64,000 nucleotides of DNA from an uncultured Candidatus Melainabacteria bacterium (GTDB lineage Bacteria; Cyanobacteriota; Vampirovibrionia; Gastranaerophilales; Gastranaerophilaceae). The position numbers were made by a program, and so were the translations under genes. The stretch lies in the NCBI GenBank assembly GCA_934717855.1, contig CAKUZI010000002.1, positions 142,512-206,511 of the forward strand, given 5' to 3'. Below the pieces are notes generated by a model that had not been told where the DNA came from, ran no database searches, and saw only the letters and a list, made by a program, of their open reading frames with translations. How positions within the stretch are numbered: the first letter of the stretch is position 1; every line of letters starts with the position of its first letter. This document shows positions 42,412 to 51,459 of this stretch, piece after piece.

Positions 42412-43986
42412 TTATTTTGATTTTCTGCAAAGCGTTGCCAATTCTTTGTATAAAAGTTTGTATTCATTGTTTTCAGAAATGCTTTCAGCTTCTTTTATGT
42501 AATCAAGCGCAGTTTTGTAATCTTCTTTTGCTTTGTATATTTCACTCATTTTTGCATAATATTTTGCGTTGTTAATATCGAACATAATTGCACGTTTCAT
42601 ACATTCAATAGCTTCATCAAAATCCTTTTCTGCAAATCTTACCATTGCAAGGTAAAAATATCCGCTTGCAAAATTCATATCAAGAGAAATTGCATTTTGA
42701 GCAAAATCTTTAGTCGCTTCTAAATCTCCTTTAGCGTAAGCTGTTTTTGCTCCGATTGAATATGCGACGATATAATTTTCGTTTTTAGTTAGAACATTTT
42801 TGACTATCTCTAAAGCTTCATCATATTTTTTTTCTGCAATATAAATCTCTGCAAGCTGGCATTGATAATTTAAGCTTTCACTATTTTTTTCGATAACTTT
42901 TTTGATTGTTTTTTCAGCTTTTTCAAACATTAAAAGTTCTTTGTATACATTTGCAAGCGAAACAAGTGTAAAATTATCGTCATTACCGTTTTTTAAATTT
43001 GTTTCAAGCTCCTGTTGAGCTCCTAGAAAGTCTTTGCGTTCAAGTTTTAAAAGAGCATTCAAAACATGTGCTAAACCGTATTCTGCATCACGCTCAAGTA
43101 TATAGTCTATTTCTTTTTGAGCTTTTTCAAAATTCTTTTGTTCATAATATAGATAAGCAAGAGAATATCTGTAGCCAAGGTTATCCGGAGACATACAGAT
43201 TGCTTGTGCGTACGCTTGAATAGCTTCTTTTATCCAACCGTTATAGAAGTATGCATTTCCTAGATTATACAAGTATTTTGAATTCTTTTTGTCAAAATTT
43301 GAAGCTTTCGAAAAATATTTGATAGCTTCAATAAATTTCATGTCTTCTAATGCAAAAAGTCCAAGATAGTTCAAAATTTCAGGGTTTTCGGTTGTTTTAG
43401 AAAATGAATTGAAAATTTCTTTAGATTTTTCAAAATCACTTTCGTCAAAATAAATTTTTCCTAAAAGGACCAGAACATCTTCGTTTTCAGGGTTAATATT
43501 TAAAGATTTTTCTAACTTTTCTTTTGCGATTGTAAAATCTCCGTTTGTATAGTATGCATTAGCAATTTCATATAAAACTTTATCATTTGTTTGTTCTGAT
43601 TTTTCGAGGTTTTCGATTTCTTTAAAATTGTTTGTTTTTGTTGCAGTTTTAATTAATTCTGTCAAGTTTTCAGAATTTTTTTGTAATTCAAATATTTTTT
43701 TTGCTGATTTGTAAGCCTGCTCTTTTTCGTCTGCAAAAACATATATTTTCTGCATTATTTTAAGTGCTTCTATGTGATTTTCATCTTTTTGCAATACTTT
43801 TTCCAAATAATGAATTGCGCGAGGAAAATTTTTAAGCAAGAAATATAATTCTCCAAGCTGAAAAAGAATTTCTATATTATCGTTTTCTTTTTCAAGTGCT
43901 TTGTAAAGCATTTCAATCGCTTGCTTGTAGCATTTTTGAGATTTTAAGTTAAAAGCTTGTTTAATATATTCTAAAGTTTCCTGCAT
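42412..43986 (-). CDS. Tetratricopeptide repeat protein
   Basis: A 524-residue protein made of about 14 TPR units (34-residue repeats with the A/G-Y-A/P pattern, e.g. YLYNLGNAYFYNGWIKEAIQAYAQAICMSPDN). It has no signal peptide or membrane helix, so it is probably a cytoplasmic scaffold. It lies 10 bases downstream of the FtsB-like gene and likely shares its transcript. The partner is unknown. Confidence 0.85.
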   Translation of the reverse strand: MQETLEYIKQAFNLKSQKCYKQAIEMLYKALEKENDNIEILFQLGELYFLLKNFPRAIHYLEKVLQKDENHIEALKIMQKIYVFADEKEQAYKSAKKIFELQKNSENLTELIKTATKTNNFKEIENLEKSEQTNDKVLYEIANAYYTNGDFTIAKEKLEKSLNINPENEDVLVLLGKIYFDESDFEKSKEIFNSFSKTTENPEILNYLGLFALEDMKFIEAIKYFSKASNFDKKNSKYLYNLGNAYFYNGWIKEAIQAYAQAICMSPDNLGYRYSLAYLYYEQKNFEKAQKEIDYILERDAEYGLAHVLNALLKLERKDFLGAQQELETNLKNGNDDNFTLVSLANVYKELLMFEKAEKTIKKVIEKNSESLNYQCQLAEIYIAEKKYDEALEIVKNVLTKNENYIVAYSIGAKTAYAKGDLEATKDFAQNAISLDMNFASGYFYLAMVRFAEKDFDEAIECMKRAIMFDINNAKYYAKMSEIYKAKEDYKTALDYIKEAESISENNEYKLLYKELATLCRKSK

Positions 43987-43996
43987 TTAAGCTCCA

Positions 43997-44392
43997 TTAT
44001 TTCTTCTTAGTTTGTTTTTTGTGTTTATGTTTTTTTGCTTTAGTGTTTTGAGGCTGGTTGTTGTTGATTAACACTAAAACCTCATCTTCTCCTGCCATTT
44101 TTAGGTTGTTTCTAGCAATTCCTTCCAAACTTTGAGTAGATGAAAATGATTTTATATCTTGCTTAAGTTCTTGGTTTTGGTTTTCTGCAGTATCTCTAAT
44201 TTTTGTTAAAGTTGAGATTTTTGCTCTATAAGAAATTGTTTTAGAAATATTTAAAATTGCCCCAAAACCTATTTGAATTAGGCAAAACAACAATACAAGA
44301 GTAAGAAAGGAATAATAAAAACCTGTTCTATTTTTCTTTCTTGATGGAACTTGAACTTCTTTTGTTGTACTGTTAGTATTCTCTTCTGCCAT
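43997..44392 (-). CDS. FtsB/DivIC-like septum formation protein
   Basis: A 131-residue bitopic protein: about 25 cytoplasmic residues, one membrane helix (FLTLVLLFCLIQIGFGAIL), a coiled coil (about residues 55-85) and the conserved EGIARNNLKMAGEDEVLVLIN of FtsB/DivIC, then a Lys-rich tail. FtsB joins FtsL and FtsQ at the septum. GAGG precedes the start; the TPR gene follows. Confidence 0.8.
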   Translation of the reverse strand: MAEENTNSTTKEVQVPSRKKNRTGFYYSFLTLVLLFCLIQIGFGAILNISKTISYRAKISTLTKIRDTAENQNQELKQDIKSFSSTQSLEGIARNNLKMAGEDEVLVLINNNQPQNTKAKKHKHKKQTKKK

Positions 44393-44453
44393 AAAACCTC
44401 ACAACAAAATTATAAACAAAATAAATTCTTAAGACAACATTGTTGTTATAAAT

Positions 44454-45386
44454 TTACAATTTAAAAGTTGCCTGAAAATTCAATTGTGTTTTTATAGCTC
44501 CGCTATCTACGTAATATGTTTGTTTCGCACCGGCTTCCAGTAACAATTTGTCTTTATCCTTTTTTCCAAATGGATTTACTGAAAATGTTAGTTCTGTAGT
44601 TCGTCTGTTTCTTGTTACGTCTGCTTTTAAAGTATTTTTTAGAGATATGTAACTGTTTAATTTAAGTTCCGGTGATATTGAAAAAGTGTTGTAATCCAGT
44701 GCATATGTTGTATTTAACGATTTTTTCACAGAAGAACTTACTGCAAAATGTGCATTTTCATATTTTGTAAAAAGTCCTGTTTCTGTTTCAAGCATTGCAA
44801 TATTATCAACTTCATTGCCGTATAAAGCTCCAAGTGTAAAGTTTCCGATTTTGTCAGTTGCTTTAACTGAGTTTGGGGCGATATGGTATTCAGTATCTGC
44901 GTAACGTTGCAAAGCTTTTGATGAAGATGCTTTTTCCGCTAAATTTAAACCTCTTGATGCGGAAATTTTTTGTGGGGTTTTAATATTTAAAACGAAGTTG
45001 TCGTCATTATCTTTTAAGTATATAGAATTAGAATCTTCTACGTATTGCGCGTAACCTTTCAAAACAGTTGCCCCCAAAGCTACATCGTTTTCTGTTTCAG
45101 TATCATCTTCAACTGTGTCATCTTGCTTCATGTTTAAAAGAATTTCTTCTTCACTATTTTCAGGAGGTGTTTGGGTGTCGTTTACATAAGTTTCGTCTGT
45201 TGCGTCAGAATTATCATCCTCTTGCGAAGTTGTTTTTATATCATCCGGAATAGAATAAATAAAAATATTTGGCAATGCCCCCGGAGCACTGGAAGAGCCT
45301 GTTGCCGGAATCATTTTTTTGTTTGCACAATTTGACGGCAATTGAAAAATAAAAAGCAATAAAAGTATTAATAACGCTCTCTTCAT
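44454..45386 (-). CDS. Exported protein, possible outer-membrane barrel
   Basis: A 310-residue protein with a signal peptide (RALLILLLLFIFQLPSNCA), a long acidic, disordered region rich in D, E, T and N (about residues 30-105), then a beta-rich part with alternating strands (ISPELKLNSYISLKNTLKADV, RTTELTFSVNPFG, TQLNFQATFKL) ending in a Phe-containing strand. This suggests a barrel or beta-sheet outer-membrane domain. Family not recognised. Confidence 0.6.
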   Translation of the reverse strand: MKRALLILLLLFIFQLPSNCANKKMIPATGSSSAPGALPNIFIYSIPDDIKTTSQEDDNSDATDETYVNDTQTPPENSEEEILLNMKQDDTVEDDTETENDVALGATVLKGYAQYVEDSNSIYLKDNDDNFVLNIKTPQKISASRGLNLAEKASSSKALQRYADTEYHIAPNSVKATDKIGNFTLGALYGNEVDNIAMLETETGLFTKYENAHFAVSSSVKKSLNTTYALDYNTFSISPELKLNSYISLKNTLKADVTRNRRTTELTFSVNPFGKKDKDKLLLEAGAKQTYYVDSGAIKTQLNFQATFKL

Positions 45387-45511
45387 AAATTACATTTTAG
45401 TGGTTAATTAAAGATTAGTCAAATTATTTTTTGTTCTACGTAACTTGAAAATAAATTTTGCGCGTGGTAATTTTGTAGTTACGAAATTATAAATAGAATC
45501 GAGGAAAATTT

Positions 45512-46972
45512 ATGACAGAAGTTAGAGTAAGAATAGCTCCGTCACCAAGCGGAAACTTACACATTGGTACTGCAAGAACAGCTTTGTTCAATTATTTGTT
45601 TGCTAAAAAAAATAACGGCAAATTTGTTTTAAGAATTGAAGATACTGACGCTGAACGTACTAAACAGGAATACATTGACAATATTTTTGATAGCTTAAAA
45701 GCTTTAGGCTTGAACTGGGATGAAGGTCCGGATGTAGGAGGTCCTTATGGTCCTTATACACAATCTCAAAGATTTGATATTTATCCTAAATACGTTCAAG
45801 AATTGTTAGACAAAGGTTTTGCGTATGAATGTTTCTGTACTCCGGAAGAACTTGAACAAGAAAAAGAAGAAGCTTCAAAAAATAAAAAACCTTATGTTTA
45901 TACAAAAAAATGTTTGAACTTGACTGAAGAAGAAAAAGAAAAACTTAGAGCAGAAGGTAGAAAACCTGCAATCAGATTTAATATTGCAAAAGCTCAAAAA
46001 GCATTTCATGAAACTTCTATGTTAACTTTTGATGATATGGTTAAAGGTGAACTTCATGTTGATACAAACTTGTTAGGCGATTTCGTTATTATGAAATCAA
46101 ACGGAACTCCTACTTACAACTTTGCTGTTGTAATTGATGATATGTTGATGAAAATTTCTCACGTAATCAGAGGAGAAGACCATATTTCAAATACGTTCAA
46201 ACAAATTTTGATTTTTGAAGCGTTGGGTGCAGAAGTTCCAAAATTTGGCCACTTAGGTATGATTTTGGCTCCAGATAGAAGTAAGCTTTCAAAACGTCAC
46301 GGAGCAACTGCCGTTTCAGAATTCGTTGAAAAAGGTTATTTGACAGACGCTTTGATTAACTTTGTTGCGTTATTAGGCTGGTCTCCTTCTGACGGTCAAG
46401 AAATCAAGACTGTTGATGAAATCGCACAAGATTTCAGAATTCACGAAATTTCTTCATCAAACTCAATTTTTGAATACGACAAATTGAATTGGATGAACAG
46501 CCATTATATTAAAATGCTTTCTATTCCTGAACTAAAGGAAAAATTGAAACCATTCTTGACAAAATACGATTTGAATGAATTAACAGATGCTCAATATACT
46601 CGTATGATTGAAGTAACATACGAACCTTTAACATTGTTGTCAGATATAACAGATGCTGTTCCATACTTCTTCGGGGAAGATGTTGTTATGGAAGACAAAG
46701 CAAAAGAAACTCTTGATACAGAGGTTTCTCAAGATGTCTTGAAAACATTCTTAGAACAAGCAAAAGATTGGGAATGGACAGAAGAAAACTTGCATGAAAA
46801 ATTGGAAGCTTTCAGAGCTTATTACAAAGAAAAAGGTGTTAAACCTAAAGTTACAATGTGGGCAATCAGAGCAGCGGTTACAGGAAGAACTTGCGGTGCT
46901 GATATGACTGCAATTCTTGCAATTATAGGTAAAGAAAAAACATTCCACAGAATAAAATCTGCAATGAAATAA
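45512..46972 (+). CDS. gltX: Glutamyl-tRNA synthetase
   Basis: A 486-residue class I synthetase. HIGH-type motif is PSGNLHIGTARTALFNYLF, the KMSKS-type motif is LSKRHGA, and the ADT stretch reads RIEDTDAERT. It charges tRNA-Glu and, in organisms without GlnRS, also tRNA-Gln (non-discriminating); which case applies cannot be seen here. A CFCTPEEL...KKC zinc-type knuckle is present. GAGG precedes the ATG. Confidence 0.96.
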   Translation: MTEVRVRIAPSPSGNLHIGTARTALFNYLFAKKNNGKFVLRIEDTDAERTKQEYIDNIFDSLKALGLNWDEGPDVGGPYGPYTQSQRFDIYPKYVQELLDKGFAYECFCTPEELEQEKEEASKNKKPYVYTKKCLNLTEEEKEKLRAEGRKPAIRFNIAKAQKAFHETSMLTFDDMVKGELHVDTNLLGDFVIMKSNGTPTYNFAVVIDDMLMKISHVIRGEDHISNTFKQILIFEALGAEVPKFGHLGMILAPDRSKLSKRHGATAVSEFVEKGYLTDALINFVALLGWSPSDGQEIKTVDEIAQDFRIHEISSSNSIFEYDKLNWMNSHYIKMLSIPELKEKLKPFLTKYDLNELTDAQYTRMIEVTYEPLTLLSDITDAVPYFFGEDVVMEDKAKETLDTEVSQDVLKTFLEQAKDWEWTEENLHEKLEAFRAYYKEKGVKPKVTMWAIRAAVTGRTCGADMTAILAIIGKEKTFHRIKSAMK

Positions 46973-47002
46973 ACTCTATCGCAAGAATAAATATATATAG
47001 TT

Positions 47003-47038
47003 AAAAGCAGGTTAGCTAAATTTAGTTAACCTGCTTTT
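47003..47038 (+). terminator. gltX terminator
   Basis: Hairpin AAAAGCAGGTTA / TAACCTGCTTTT with an inner CTAAA / TTTAG pairing and a T tail. Confidence 0.85.
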
Positions 47039-47103
47039 TATAATAAAAAATCGTTATAAAAAATTAAATATTATCCATTAAGGATTGCCTAAGGTGGTAT
47101 TTT

Positions 47104-47127
47104 TTTTAGCAATTTAATTTGCTAAAA
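47104..47127. promoter_or_regulatory. Inverted repeat upstream of the MCE gene
   Basis: TTTTAGCAA (47104-47112) and TTGCTAAAA (47119-47127), a perfect 9-bp inverted repeat with a 6-base spacer, about 140 bases before the MCE start. It could be an operator or an mRNA hairpin. The rest of the gap 46973-47264 is AT-rich without a gene. Confidence 0.35.
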
Positions 47128-47264
47128 CATAATTATGAAAATGCTAATCATTGTTTTGAATTATTTATATTTATTCATTATGCAATTATTTCAAATACAT
47201 AATTTAGATGGATTGTGCAATATGTTAAACGAATTTTTTATTGGGTGATGAGGAGAGTTTTATT

Positions 47265-48170
47265 ATGAATAGTTTTTACAAATCTCTAATTACAGTTGCA
47301 ATACTTTGTGCTATCGGCGGGGCATATATTGTTTACAGAACAAATACTTATGTAACGGCAGAATTTTCAAATTTACGACCGTTTCATAGTTATGCGCCAA
47401 TATATTATAATGGTTTTAAAATAGGTAGGGTTGTAAAAGTAAAACCTAATAAAACATATACATCGACAATTGTTACAATGGAACTTCACCCAAGAAATAT
47501 CAAACTTCCGATTAATATTTCTGCAAATTTAAAAAAAGAAAAGAACAAATGGGGAAGAAAATTTGACTATATTGACATTGTTTATCCTGAAGTACCGTCA
47601 ATTTTTTATCTGAAAGACGGAGATAGAATTTCAGGTAAAACAACTGTTGATATAGAATCTTTCTTTGCAAATCAAGATCCAGAAACATTAGAACAAATGA
47701 AAGCAGATATGGCAGAAAGTGCTAAAAATTTAAATGTAACATTGCAAATGATTGGAGAATTGTTTTCAACATTAAATGATATGGCTGTTGGCGTTAGTCC
47801 CAATATGGTTAAAGCCTCAAAAGATTTTAGTGAAACAACAGGAAATATCATAAAAGTTTCGCAAACAGCAAATAATATTGCAGATAATATCAATGATGTA
47901 TCCGGCAATATGAATGAAGCTCTTTCTGCAAAAAGAATGACATCTACAGTGGAAAATGTTCAATTGACAACAAATAACATTAATCGCTTTACTCAAGAAG
48001 TGAATAATGCCATACCGCAAATGAACTGTTCTTTGCAACAAATAAATGGGATTTTATATAATATAAATGAAATGACTGCCGGTATGAATTGTACGATGAA
48101 AAAGCCGTTTGGAGGAATGCGTATGATTTTTGGCAGCCCTGTAAGCAAGAAAAAATGTGACTGCAAATAG
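47265..48170 (+). CDS. MCE/MlaD-domain lipid transport protein
   Basis: A 301-residue protein with an N-terminal membrane helix (SLITVAILCAIGGAYIVY), one MCE domain (about residues 30-135, with YAPIYYNGFKIGRVVKVKP), then a long helical region and an Asn-rich ending with cysteines (KKKCDCK). MCE rings carry phospholipids across the periplasm with MlaE/MlaF-type partners, which are not adjacent. ATG 47265 with GAGGAG is chosen over an upstream TTG. Confidence 0.88.
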   Translation: MNSFYKSLITVAILCAIGGAYIVYRTNTYVTAEFSNLRPFHSYAPIYYNGFKIGRVVKVKPNKTYTSTIVTMELHPRNIKLPINISANLKKEKNKWGRKFDYIDIVYPEVPSIFYLKDGDRISGKTTVDIESFFANQDPETLEQMKADMAESAKNLNVTLQMIGELFSTLNDMAVGVSPNMVKASKDFSETTGNIIKVSQTANNIADNINDVSGNMNEALSAKRMTSTVENVQLTTNNINRFTQEVNNAIPQMNCSLQQINGILYNINEMTAGMNCTMKKPFGGMRMIFGSPVSKKKCDCK

Positions 48171-48252
48171 CACAAATATATAGCTCATGTGGGGAATGTT
48201 TTTTTTATAAACTTAATTTATTATTTTAATGTAATTAGAAGTAGGGGAAAGT

Positions 48253-49551
48253 ATGCTAAAAATTTCAACTCTAAAAATATTTTTATTTTTGATTTTTATT
48301 GCAACATTTTTGACAATAACGTTGTGTTGTTTTTTAGATTTTAAGTACTCATTGCATATATTTGGTTATGCTATTGTATTTAGTTTTTTGAACACTTTTA
48401 TATGCGTATTAATTTGTAAAAATGAATTTTTTGATGAAAAAGAACAGGCTAAAGAAAATTTAAAAATTGAAATGCAAAATAGCGAAAAGAATTTAACAAC
48501 AATTTTAAATAATATGCCGACAATAGCTTATATAGTAGATTTAGATTATAACATTAGGGCTTGTAATACAGCAACATTGAAGTATTTTAGGATTACACCA
48601 GAAGAGAGCGGGCAAATAAATCAGTTGTCTGCGGATGTTTTTGAAAGGGATACTATGGAACAAATGAAAGAAGAAAATGATTTTATTTTAAAATCAAAAA
48701 AAACTTTTGTTACGAAACGGCAAATTAAGCTTAAGAATGGTCTGCAAAATTGGTTTATGATTAGAAAAATTCCTATTTTGAATACTGCAGGCGATGTTTC
48801 GAAATTCGTTGTGTTTTGCAGAAATATTGATGAAGAACAAAATGCACAACGCATGAGAGAATCATATATTTCAACATTAAGTCACGATTTGAGAATCCCA
48901 ACAATCGCACAGATTAGAGCACTTGAACTACTTGTGAACGGAGATATGGGACTGATTAATGAAAACCAAAAAGAAATTATTAATCTTACGCTTGAATCCT
49001 GCTATAGTATGTATGATATGCTTTCTACAATATTAACGACATATAAATATGAAAACAATGAAATCAATTTGAATTATGAAAAAATTTATATGCTTAAAAT
49101 TCTGGATGAAGCGTTTGCAAAGGTGCATAAAAATTTGCAAAATAAAAATATTAAAGTAAAAGTTATGGCAAAAGATAAATTTGCATCAATATTTGCAGAT
49201 AAAATGCAACTTAAAAAAGCTTTTGAAAATCTTATAGATTTTTGTGTCTCAAACGCATATCAAGATACTATGATTACTTGTGAAATAGAAAAAAATGGGA
49301 ATGGGTCTATTGTTATTGCTCTAAAATATGAAAGTCCGTATATAAATCCTGAAGTTATTGATAATATGTTTGAAAAATATACGACTTCAGCTGAAAAATT
49401 TAATAAAGTCGGTAGTAGTTTAAACTTGTATTTAGCAAAACAAATAATCTCTGCGCATGAGGGAGTTTTAAACGTAAAGAGTGAACAATCAAGTTATAGC
49501 AAATGTAAGATAGAGCTTCCTTGTTACGGAAAATGTTGCGTTGCTTGTTAA
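48253..49551 (+). CDS. PAS-containing sensor histidine kinase, degenerate ATPase domain
   Basis: A 432-residue protein with two N-terminal membrane helices (about residues 7-55), a PAS domain (about 75-195, NMPTIAYIVDLDYNIRACN), HisKA with the phospho-His in TLSHDLRIPT, and a C-terminal ATPase-like region. There the N box reads NLIDFCVSNA, no DxGxG G1 box is seen, and G2 reads VGSSLNLYL, so ATP binding is doubtful. The last residues are LPCYGKCCVAC, a Cys cluster. No response regulator is adjacent. Confidence 0.85.
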   Translation: MLKISTLKIFLFLIFIATFLTITLCCFLDFKYSLHIFGYAIVFSFLNTFICVLICKNEFFDEKEQAKENLKIEMQNSEKNLTTILNNMPTIAYIVDLDYNIRACNTATLKYFRITPEESGQINQLSADVFERDTMEQMKEENDFILKSKKTFVTKRQIKLKNGLQNWFMIRKIPILNTAGDVSKFVVFCRNIDEEQNAQRMRESYISTLSHDLRIPTIAQIRALELLVNGDMGLINENQKEIINLTLESCYSMYDMLSTILTTYKYENNEINLNYEKIYMLKILDEAFAKVHKNLQNKNIKVKVMAKDKFASIFADKMQLKKAFENLIDFCVSNAYQDTMITCEIEKNGNGSIVIALKYESPYINPEVIDNMFEKYTTSAEKFNKVGSSLNLYLAKQIISAHEGVLNVKSEQSSYSKCKIELPCYGKCCVAC

Positions 49552-49556
49552 TAAAC

Positions 49557-50942
49557 TTATAAGTTTTGGTTGATTACTGTAAAGTCTTTTCCACCTACAG
49601 CTTTATAAATGTTAATTGTAGAAATAAGATAATTTATTTTGCCGTTAACTTCATCTTTTTCTGCAACAAGAAGTCGTTCTCTGTCTTTCATTAAGTCTAG
49701 ATTTGATTTTGCGCCGATATTGAATTTTTCGTTTGCAAGTTGAAATTTTTCGTTTTCAAGGTCGTAACGTTTAATACTTTCTTTGTAGTTCAAATCACGT
49801 GTAATTGCGCCACCTAGTGAGTTATTAACTTCTTGAATTGATGTCAAAATTATTTTTTCGTACATTTGTTGAGCTTTTTCAAGTTCAAGTTTTTTGTATC
49901 TCAAAGTTGCCATTTTGGCACCACCTGTAAACAAATCTATTGACGGAACAAAACCGATTAAAGATTTGAATGTATGGTTTCCAAAGATGTTTGTTAAGTT
50001 GTATGCACTAAATCCTGCTTGCCCATACAAAGTAAATTTTGGCAAAAAGTCACGGCGTGCAACTTTTACGTCAATCCCGATTTTTTGTACGTAATCTTCT
50101 GCTTTCAAGTAATCCGGTCTGTATTGAATTACTTCTGCATTAATCTCTGATGGTAACGGAATTATGGCGATATTTTCATAAGTTCCTCTTTTTACTTCTG
50201 ATAAATCCTTTTCTCTCAGACCTGTTAAAACACCGACTTCTCTACCGATGACAATTCTGCTATCAATATATGTATTTAATTCTTCTTGTAGTTGTGTTAA
50301 AAGTTGTTTTTCATTCATCAAATCCATTACGGTGCATAAGCCGTTTTTGTATTTTTTGTCTTGTAATTTTACAACTTCTGTTTGAATTTTTACCAATTCT
50401 TCTTGGTTTTTAATCAATTTGTCAAGTTTGACAAGATTGAAATAATTCGCTGCAAGAGAAGACGTCAAATATATATATGAAGCTCTTTCGTTTTGCTTAA
50501 CCATTTCAAGTTGTTTTTTTACGGATTTTGTTTTTAAATAATTTTCTCCCCAAATATCGGCTTCGTAGCTCAATGTTGCCGGTAAGAAGAAATTGCTTTG
50601 AGAATAATCCGGAATTGTTATCCCGCCAAATTTAATAGTTGAAGATGAAAAATCTCTGAACACATCGCCTTGAAAACCGGCATGTGGCAATTGATTTGCA
50701 AAAGCCATTTTTACAACTTGATCGGCTTGTTTTACGTTAAGTGTTGCAATTTTTAAATCCTGATTGTTTTCAAAAGCGGTTGAAATATATTCTGTCAAAA
50801 TCGGGTCGTTATATTTTTGCCACCAATCAAGATTTATATATTCAATTCTGTTATCTGTTTTATTTTTAGTTGTTTTTGCTTGTGCCACGCTAATTGAGCA
50901 CAATAATAATATTAGGGTAAAAAGTATTTTTAAATTTTTCAT
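49557..50942 (-). CDS. TolC-family outer-membrane efflux protein (NodT type)
   Basis: A 461-residue protein with a signal peptide (KNLKILFTLILLLCSISVAQA) and the doubled coiled-coil/barrel layout of the outer-membrane factor family. Landmarks include WWQKYNDPILTEYISTAFENN near the start and the repeat with RRDFLPKFTLYGQAGFS. It forms the exit duct for efflux pumps, here surely with the EmrA/EmrB-type pair encoded divergently. ATG 50942 has AAAGGAA; the frame stays open 59 codons further upstream, across the marR region. Confidence 0.9.
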   Translation of the reverse strand: MKNLKILFTLILLLCSISVAQAKTTKNKTDNRIEYINLDWWQKYNDPILTEYISTAFENNQDLKIATLNVKQADQVVKMAFANQLPHAGFQGDVFRDFSSSTIKFGGITIPDYSQSNFFLPATLSYEADIWGENYLKTKSVKKQLEMVKQNERASYIYLTSSLAANYFNLVKLDKLIKNQEELVKIQTEVVKLQDKKYKNGLCTVMDLMNEKQLLTQLQEELNTYIDSRIVIGREVGVLTGLREKDLSEVKRGTYENIAIIPLPSEINAEVIQYRPDYLKAEDYVQKIGIDVKVARRDFLPKFTLYGQAGFSAYNLTNIFGNHTFKSLIGFVPSIDLFTGGAKMATLRYKKLELEKAQQMYEKIILTSIQEVNNSLGGAITRDLNYKESIKRYDLENEKFQLANEKFNIGAKSNLDLMKDRERLLVAEKDEVNGKINYLISTINIYKAVGGKDFTVINQNL

Positions 50943-50960
50943 GCTTGCTATTTCCTTTTC

Positions 50961-50982
50961 TTGTGTTATCATAATAACACAA
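50961..50982. promoter_or_regulatory. MarR-type operator
   Basis: TTGTGTTAT and ATAACACAA, perfect 9-bp arms with a 4-base CATA spacer, in the 49-base gap between the divergent tolC-like and marR genes. Size and form match MarR-family sites, and the position would let one dimer control both directions. Confidence 0.75.
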
Positions 50983-50991
50983 AGAAAAATC

Positions 50992-51450
50992 ATGGACAAG
51001 AAAGATTTATTAAAAAGTAGAATTGGAACGAAACTTGTGCGTGTAGGCAAGATGGTACGTGCAATTGCAACCCAAAAATTTGTAAAAGCGAATTTTGAAA
51101 TTACCCCGGAACAGTTCACAGTGCTTGCAGCGATATTGGACCATGACGGTTTATATCAAAGGCAAATCGGAGCTCTTACGCTAAAAGACAGACCAAACAT
51201 AACAAGAATTATAAATATACTGGAAGCCAAGGAGCTTGTAACCCGTACCCCTGATGTTAATAAAAGAAAGGTTTTCAAAATTAACATTACCGAAAAAGGC
51301 AAAAAAGAGTATGAAAATACTCTTCCGACGGTGCTGGAACACTGGCAGGATTCCATTAGCGGGGTGAATGATGAAGATTTAGCGACTTGTCTTAACGTTT
51401 TAAATAGGATTAAAGCGAACTTGGAAGAAAAATTACACATGCAAATATAA
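50992..51450 (+). CDS. MarR-family transcriptional regulator
   Basis: A 152-residue winged-helix regulator: FEITPEQFTVLAAILDHDGLYQRQIG, the recognition helix in DRPNITRIINILEAKELV, and a wing TPDVNKRKVFKINITEKG. It leads the emrA/emrB-type genes (EmrR-like arrangement) and probably represses both arms of the locus until a drug or aromatic acid binds. ATG 50992 follows the operator by 9 bases; the ribosome site is weak. Confidence 0.9.
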   Translation: MDKKDLLKSRIGTKLVRVGKMVRAIATQKFVKANFEITPEQFTVLAAILDHDGLYQRQIGALTLKDRPNITRIINILEAKELVTRTPDVNKRKVFKINITEKGKKEYENTLPTVLEHWQDSISGVNDEDLATCLNVLNRIKANLEEKLHMQI

Positions 51451-51459
51451 GAGGTAACT

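Noticed and set aside
49554..49565. AACTTATAAGTT palindrome at the convergent kinase/tolC ends
   Set aside because: Short, AT-only and without T runs; such palindromes are expected by chance in DNA this AT-rich.
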